Shown: in pieces, positions 60,278 through 64,000 of the stretch
Layout: each line of letters starts with the position of its first letter
How positions within the stretch are numbered: position 1 is the stretch's first letter
Assembly (NCBI GenBank): GCA_934466455.1
Contig: CAKSLF010000002.1
Span: 1-64,000 of the forward strand
Length of the DNA stretch: 64,000 bases
Direction of reading: 5' to 3'
Source of the DNA: an uncultured Oscillospiraceae bacterium
GTDB taxonomy: Bacteria; Bacillota; Clostridia; Oscillospirales; Ruminococcaceae
Program-made: the position numbers and the translations under genes
The notes under the pieces: generated by a model
Databases searched by the model: none
What the model was told of the DNA's origin: nothing
Seen by the model: only the letters and a program-made list of their open reading frames with translations

Positions 60278-60733
60278 TTAATTTACCTCCTCAAAGTTTT
60301 TGCGCTCCACCACAAGCGTTGCGCCCTCGATTTTCTTTACGGTTACGATTGCTCCCTCGGGAATAAGCTCTCCGTTTTCGGAGCGTGCGCTCCATGTAAG
60401 CCCGGAAATAAAAACCTTTCCTCTGCATTCGATATTTTCAATTCCTTCGGTTGCAATTCCTTCCTGCCCGATAAGACCGTCCGCATTGGTGGGTTGCCTT
60501 TTTACTCTTATTACTTTTTTGAAGAATGGTCTTGTAAAAGCAAAGCACAAGGCGGAAACAATAAGAAAGACCGTAATCTGCGCCCAAAGAGGAGCGTTAA
60601 AGTACGCCGGTATCATTGCTGCAACAGCACCGATTGCAAACCATATGCTGACAAGCGCAACCGTAGCTGCCTCAAATATCCCGAGCACAACGGCTATTGC
60701 GAGCCACACAAATACCATCGCTGTTCCTGTCAA
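60278..60733 (-). CDS. NfeD family membrane protein
   Basis: The NfeD protein has about 151 residues, with two or three membrane segments (VWLAIAVVLGIFEAATVALV, APLWAQITVFLIVSALCFAF) and a C-terminal OB-fold domain (GLIGQEGIATEGIENIECRG, VTVKKIEGATLVVE). NfeD proteins partner SPFH proteins and are sometimes fused to a ClpP-like protease; this is the short, protease-free form. The start is taken as TTG at 60733, eight bases after GGAGG; GTG 60742 and ATG 60718 are alternatives. Confidence 0.88.
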   Translation of the reverse strand: MTGTAMVFVWLAIAVVLGIFEAATVALVSIWFAIGAVAAMIPAYFNAPLWAQITVFLIVSALCFAFTRPFFKKVIRVKRQPTNADGLIGQEGIATEGIENIECRGKVFISGLTWSARSENGELIPEGAIVTVKKIEGATLVVERKNFEEVN

Positions 60734-60766
60734 TACGAACACCTCCCAGCATTATTTTGTATTTAT

Positions 60767-60795
60767 ATTTTATCATATTTCGCCGGAGGTTACAA
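60767..60795 (-). promoter_or_regulatory. Promoter of the nfeD-SPFH pair
   Basis: On the minus strand TTGTAA (60795-60790) and TAAAAT (60772-60767) are 17 bases apart, about 35 bases before the NfeD start. Confidence 0.6.
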
Positions 60796-60814
60796 CAAAA
60801 ATTTTTTATCATTC

Positions 60815-62023
60815 TCAGCTTATGTCATCCGTGTTTTCCCAAGGCTCATCGGATAGAATATCCTGCTCCTCGCAAATATCCATAACACAGTCATATACTG
60901 CGGTAACAATATACTTTCCGTTTTCGATTTTTTCGTTTATCTTTTTGGAAATTATCTTCTTATCATCCATTTCCTCAGCCTCCCTTTCTTCAAGAAGCTG
61001 AAGAGCACCGCTTTTTGCCTGTTCCGGAGTATATGTAAGGCTTTTTTGCTTTACATCAAAATATGTCGTCTTTATTTCTTTTATCGGCAATCTTACCCAT
61101 AAAAAATACAGTTCTCTTTCTTCTTTTTCAAATGGAAGTCCCTCGCAGCCACGCCTGCTGCCTATCGGGATTATCGAACCCAAAACAGAAAGCTCCTTCT
61201 GAATTTTTTTTACTTCATCTGCGGCGGTTATTGTCTGTTCAAGGGGAAATTCAACAGTTATTTCGTAGTCCGTTTCCGCCATAATTTTCGCTCTTGAGTG
61301 TTTAAGGGTAAGCTTTCCGTGGCGGTCCTCAAATGCTGCGCTGACAAGCAAATCTCCCTTCATAACCGCATCGCCGGGCTTTACCATCCCTTGTCCGTCA
61401 AATACGCTCACCTCTCTGATAACTCCGTACTTTGATGCCACAATATTTACCGGTTTGTCGTCGTCATATTTCATCTCCGTTTCTTTCTTTATCTCCGTAA
61501 CTATTACATTTGCGCAACAACCTTGTATATTTACTGCCGCCCATGCAATTTCTCTGTTATCGTTAAGAATTTTCCATTCCACTGCCCTCTCATCGTGGGA
61601 TTTTCGTAGGGTTCCTGTTCTAACGCCCGCACTTGCAAGAGAGTTCATTATATTTTCCGTAGGCACGGTGCTGTTGCCGGAAATATTTATTTCCCATATA
61701 AACATATTCAAAAAGAGAACCGCACCTGCAACAAAAACTGCGCCTGCGGCAAGCCCAACTTTATCTTTATGCCGTTTAAGCCAAAAATAAGCCCCGTGCT
61801 TCTTTTTAATACGAAGTCTAATTCCGAATTTTTTTGCCGGGCGGCGGAGCTTTTTATAATCCTGCGCCAAAACAGTGCCTTTTATCGCATAGCCCTCCTT
61901 ATATGGAAAAAGAATTTCTATTCCGTTTTCCGCCGCCCAGGTAAGCATTTGCTCGCAAAAGGCACCCTCCGCACAAAAATCAACATAGCTTACAAGCTGT
62001 CTTATCCCTCTTATTATAAGCAT
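60815..62023 (-). CDS. yqfD: Sporulation protein YqfD
   Basis: The 402-residue protein matches YqfD, a sigma-E-regulated membrane protein needed for sporulation in Bacillus. A cytoplasmic N-terminus (LTWAAENGIEILFPYKEGYA) precedes one membrane segment (GLAAGAVFVAGAVLFLNMFI, about 93-112). The outer part has the POTRA-like block ISGNSTVPTENIMNSLASAG and the motif NIQGCCANVIVTEIK. The C-terminus is acidic. It lies 12 bases after yqfC, its usual partner. Confidence 0.9.
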   Translation of the reverse strand: MLIIRGIRQLVSYVDFCAEGAFCEQMLTWAAENGIEILFPYKEGYAIKGTVLAQDYKKLRRPAKKFGIRLRIKKKHGAYFWLKRHKDKVGLAAGAVFVAGAVLFLNMFIWEINISGNSTVPTENIMNSLASAGVRTGTLRKSHDERAVEWKILNDNREIAWAAVNIQGCCANVIVTEIKKETEMKYDDDKPVNIVASKYGVIREVSVFDGQGMVKPGDAVMKGDLLVSAAFEDRHGKLTLKHSRAKIMAETDYEITVEFPLEQTITAADEVKKIQKELSVLGSIIPIGSRRGCEGLPFEKEERELYFLWVRLPIKEIKTTYFDVKQKSLTYTPEQAKSGALQLLEEREAEEMDDKKIISKKINEKIENGKYIVTAVYDCVMDICEEQDILSDEPWENTDDIS

Positions 62024-62035
62024 TTTTGCACCTCT

Positions 62036-62305
62036 TCAGTCAAATTCCACATTGTTTATATCCCCGCTTATCGTAATTTCATCCGCCGTATAGGACTCTA
62101 TACGAAGCCTGCTTCCTAAAAAGGTTACCTCGTGCTCACAGCATTTTATTTTGAGCACAGTATCTTCAAGCTTGAGCACATCGCATTTTCCGGTGAGCAC
62201 AACTTCTTTTCCCGAATGTATTTCAACAAAAAATCCGCTTGTTATACCGCTTGGGATATCAAGCGATTTTCCTATGTTTATATATTTTTTTCGTCTAACC
62301 GCCAT
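62036..62305 (-). CDS. yqfC: Sporulation protein YqfC (YabP/YqfC family)
   Basis: An 89-residue protein of the YabP/YqfC family, small proteins that appear with spore coat or engulfment genes. The sequence SLDIPSGITSGFFVEIHSGK, then LEDTVLKIKCCEHEVTFLGS and ITISGDINNVEFD matches the family. It overlaps the end of sigK by 11 bases and precedes yqfD. Four copies of the GTGCTCA heptamer fall within 65 bases here (62131-62200), three of them read as in-frame Val-Leu codon pairs. Confidence 0.88.
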   Translation of the reverse strand: MAVRRKKYINIGKSLDIPSGITSGFFVEIHSGKEVVLTGKCDVLKLEDTVLKIKCCEHEVTFLGSRLRIESYTADEITISGDINNVEFD

Positions 62306-62990
62306 ATGATGTCATCCTTTCCCGCAAAGCTTCGAGTGCTCTTTTTTCTATTCTGCTTACATAGGAGCGGGATATTCCGAGGCGTTTTGCAACCTCTCTT
62401 TGGGTATAGGCTTTTCTACCCTCAAGCCCATAGCGCAAATAAATTATTTCCTTTTCCCTTTCCGAAAGTGCCTCGTCTATTGTTCGGTAAAGTTTTTCGT
62501 CACGCAGTTTATCCTCTATGTCCTCCGTAACGGAATGTTCGTCCGCCATAATATCCATGAGCGAAAGAGTGTTTCCGTCTTTATCGGAATCAATGGGATC
62601 CGTAAAAGATATATCCTGAGCATACTTCTTTTTATTGCGAAAATACATTAGTATCTCATTTTCTATGCAGCGTGAAGCATATGTTGCAAAGCGTGTTCCT
62701 TTTTTATAGTTGAATGTGGAAACCGCCTTTATAAGCCCTATTGTTCCTATTGAAATAAGGTCGTCCTGTTCCGATGAGTTTCCGTAGTATTTTTTTATTA
62801 TATGCGCAACAAGCCGCAAATTGTGCTCTATAAGCCTCGCACGGGCTTCTTTATCCCCCGCTGACATTTTTTCAAAGCAGTCATGCTCTTCCTTTGCGGA
62901 AAGCGGCTGCGGAAAAGAGCTTGCCGCAGTTACATGAAGTGCAAAAATTATTATTCCCGAAAGTATTCCAAGCAGAAACAGATAATCCAT
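62295..62990 (-). CDS. sigK: RNA polymerase sporulation sigma factor SigK (pro-sigma-K)
   Basis: SigK directs late mother-cell transcription in sporulation. The 231-residue protein has a hydrophobic N-terminal pro-sequence (MDYLFLLGILSGIIIFALHV), region 2 (LIEHNLRLVAHIIKKYYG, DLISIGTIGLIKAVSTF, RFATYASRCIENEILMYF) and region 4 (REKEIIYLRYGLEGRKAYTQ, RLGISRSYVSRIEKRALEAL). The pattern after region 2, FTDPIDSDKDGNTLSLMDIM, fits SigK rather than SigE. The gene is continuous, with no skin element. The start is the ATG at 62990, eight bases after GGAGGG. The pro-sequence implies cleavage by SpoIVFB, encoded at 23.1 kb. Confidence 0.93.
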   Translation of the reverse strand: MDYLFLLGILSGIIIFALHVTAASSFPQPLSAKEEHDCFEKMSAGDKEARARLIEHNLRLVAHIIKKYYGNSSEQDDLISIGTIGLIKAVSTFNYKKGTRFATYASRCIENEILMYFRNKKKYAQDISFTDPIDSDKDGNTLSLMDIMADEHSVTEDIEDKLRDEKLYRTIDEALSEREKEIIYLRYGLEGRKAYTQREVAKRLGISRSYVSRIEKRALEALRERMTSYGG

Positions 62991-63072
62991 AACAAATCCC
63001 TCCAAAGCCTTTTTAAGGTATATGCTAAAAACAAAAAATCCTTGCATGTACAAATTTATATAGTCAAACAGA

Positions 63073-63101
63073 TTGTTTTTTACCGATGTGGGTGTTATAA
63101 T
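63073..63101 (+). promoter_or_regulatory. Promoter of the ZIP transporter gene
   Basis: TTGTTT (63073-63078) and TATAAT (63096-63101) are 17 bases apart, about 40 bases before the start codon. It lies in the divergent gap shared with sigK. Confidence 0.7.
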
Positions 63102-63141
63102 GTTAGGTCAGTAGAACTTTTTTTGTCGAACGGAGGAACTG

Positions 63142-63918
63142 ATGACAACTTTTATCACCCTTTTTATTCCGCTTGTAGGAACTGCGCTTGGTTCTGCAAT
63201 GGTTTTCTTTTTGAAAGGCAAAATTTCCCCCAGAACCGAAAAATCACTGCTTGGGTTTGCCGCCGGAGTTATGATTGCCGCTTCCGTATGGTCGCTGCTT
63301 ATACCGTCCATTGATATGGCAACCGCCCAAGGAATTATACCCTGGCTTCCCGCAGCCGTAGGATTTCTTTGCGGTATCGGATTTTTACTTCTCCTTGATG
63401 AGCTTATCCCACATCTGCACCTTGGCAGCAGCAAGCCCGAAGGCTTGCCCGCAAAGCTTCCAAAATGCACAATGATGCTTTTCGCCGTTATGCTGCACAA
63501 TATTCCCGAAGGTATGACCACGGGCGTTGCGCTTGCAGGTTCTGCTTCCGAGGAAGCCGGCATAAGTGCTGCGGCAGCACTTGCTTTAGCAATAGGAATA
63601 GCTTTGCAAAACTTTCCGGAGGGCGCAATTGTATCTATGCCTCTTTGCAGCGAGGGCATGAGCCGCACCAAAGCTTTTTGGCTTGGAACGCTTTCCGGTG
63701 CAGTGGAACCCATAGCCGGATTTTTGACAATGCTTTTCGCCGCAAAGGTAACTGCACTTTTACCATACCTTCTTTCTTTTGCGGCAGGTGCAATGATTTA
63801 TGTTGTTGTGGAAGAGTTGGTTCCGGATGCGCAGTCCGGTGAACACAGCAATGCGGGAACAATTACTACCGCAATCGGGTTTGTGGTAATGATGGTACTT
63901 GATGTTGCTTTAGGATAA
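63142..63918 (+). CDS. ZIP family metal transporter
   Basis: The 258-residue protein has about eight membrane segments. The metal-binding helices are recognisable: AVMLHNIPEGMTTGVALAGS (H-N-x-P-E-G) near residue 117 and ALAIGIALQNFPEGAIVSMP (Q-N-x-P-E-G) near 152. A His-containing loop, LIPHLHLGSS, lies before them. ZIP proteins bring zinc, iron or manganese into the cytoplasm; the metal is not fixed by sequence. AACGGAGG precedes the ATG. It has its own promoter and terminator. Confidence 0.92.
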   Translation: MTTFITLFIPLVGTALGSAMVFFLKGKISPRTEKSLLGFAAGVMIAASVWSLLIPSIDMATAQGIIPWLPAAVGFLCGIGFLLLLDELIPHLHLGSSKPEGLPAKLPKCTMMLFAVMLHNIPEGMTTGVALAGSASEEAGISAAAALALAIGIALQNFPEGAIVSMPLCSEGMSRTKAFWLGTLSGAVEPIAGFLTMLFAAKVTALLPYLLSFAAGAMIYVVVEELVPDAQSGEHSNAGTITTAIGFVVMMVLDVALG

Positions 63919-63930
63919 AACAATAAGCAA

Positions 63931-63964
63931 AATCCCCTCCTTAATCGGTTTTAAGGAGGGGATT
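63931..63964 (+). terminator. Terminator after the ZIP transporter gene
   Basis: AATCCCCTCCTTAA and TTAAGGAGGGGATT form a perfect 14-bp stem with a six-base loop, followed by TTTTCTG. Confidence 0.92.
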
Positions 63965-64000
63965 TTTTCTGTAAAGCTGTTTACATTTACACAAAGCAAA

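Noticed and set aside
62295..62990. Skin-type element interrupting sigK
   Set aside because: The reading frame of sigK is continuous from the pro-sequence to the end of region 4.

Overview
The window is chromosomal DNA of a spore-forming Clostridia bacterium, probably near the Oscillospiraceae/Ruminococcaceae. The evidence is a complete spoIIIA operon (AA to AH), a spoIVFA/spoIVFB pair, sigK with its pro-sequence, yqfC/yqfD, yunB, a butyrate kinase and Firmicute-type gene neighbourhoods such as yggS-sepF-divIVA-ileS and tig-clpP-clpX-lon-ysxC. The species cannot be named from the sequence alone.

Layout. 0-5.7 kb (+): a CocE/NonD-type hydrolase, then a tight set of acyl carrier protein synthase, Pta-type phosphotransacylase, butyrate kinase and an OFA-type MFS transporter. 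5.7-9 kb: queA (-), divergent from the lysine-pathway genes asd and dapA (+). 9-16.3 kb (-): trigger factor, ClpP, ClpX, Lon, YsxC and a methyltransferase, a protein folding and quality-control block. 16.4-20.5 kb (-): phosphoesterase, dipeptidase, yraN, rnhB, rbgA and rplS with a structured leader. 20.5-29.3 kb (-): two radical-SAM-associated genes, spoIVFB/spoIVFA and the spoIIIA operon. 29.3-32 kb: ligA (-) and yunB (+).

32-40 kb is the accessory part. It holds a secreted InlB-type repeat protein of unusual codon use, then a large membrane-anchored collagen-like protein. Upstream of the collagen-like gene is a 292-bp segment bounded by two 32-bp inverted repeats that contains a near-consensus promoter and lies directly beside a tyrosine recombinase gene. 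As sequenced, the promoter points away from the collagen-like gene, so this looks like a phase-variable promoter switch caught in the OFF orientation. It is the most interesting system in the window.

40-44 kb: NUDIX hydrolase, cysteine hydrolase, alpha/beta hydrolase, asparaginase, cytidine deaminase, low-molecular-weight phosphatase, and three tRNAs (Cys, Gly, Phe) behind a perfect consensus promoter. 44-58.5 kb (-): ComEA-like protein, HAD phosphatase, rluD, lspA, ileS, divIVA, sepF, yggS, an HlyD-like protein, miaA, mutL and mutS. 58.6-64 kb: thiT under a TPP riboswitch, a stomatin/NfeD pair, yqfD, yqfC and sigK (-), and a ZIP metal transporter (+).

Across the whole window the heptamer GTGCTCA/TGAGCAC occurs about 50 times by hand count, where roughly 7-8 are expected. 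It occurs in coding and non-coding DNA, on both strands and in terminator stems, but is absent from the 32-40 kb accessory part. This resembles DNA-uptake-type repeated words and deserves a genome-wide check.
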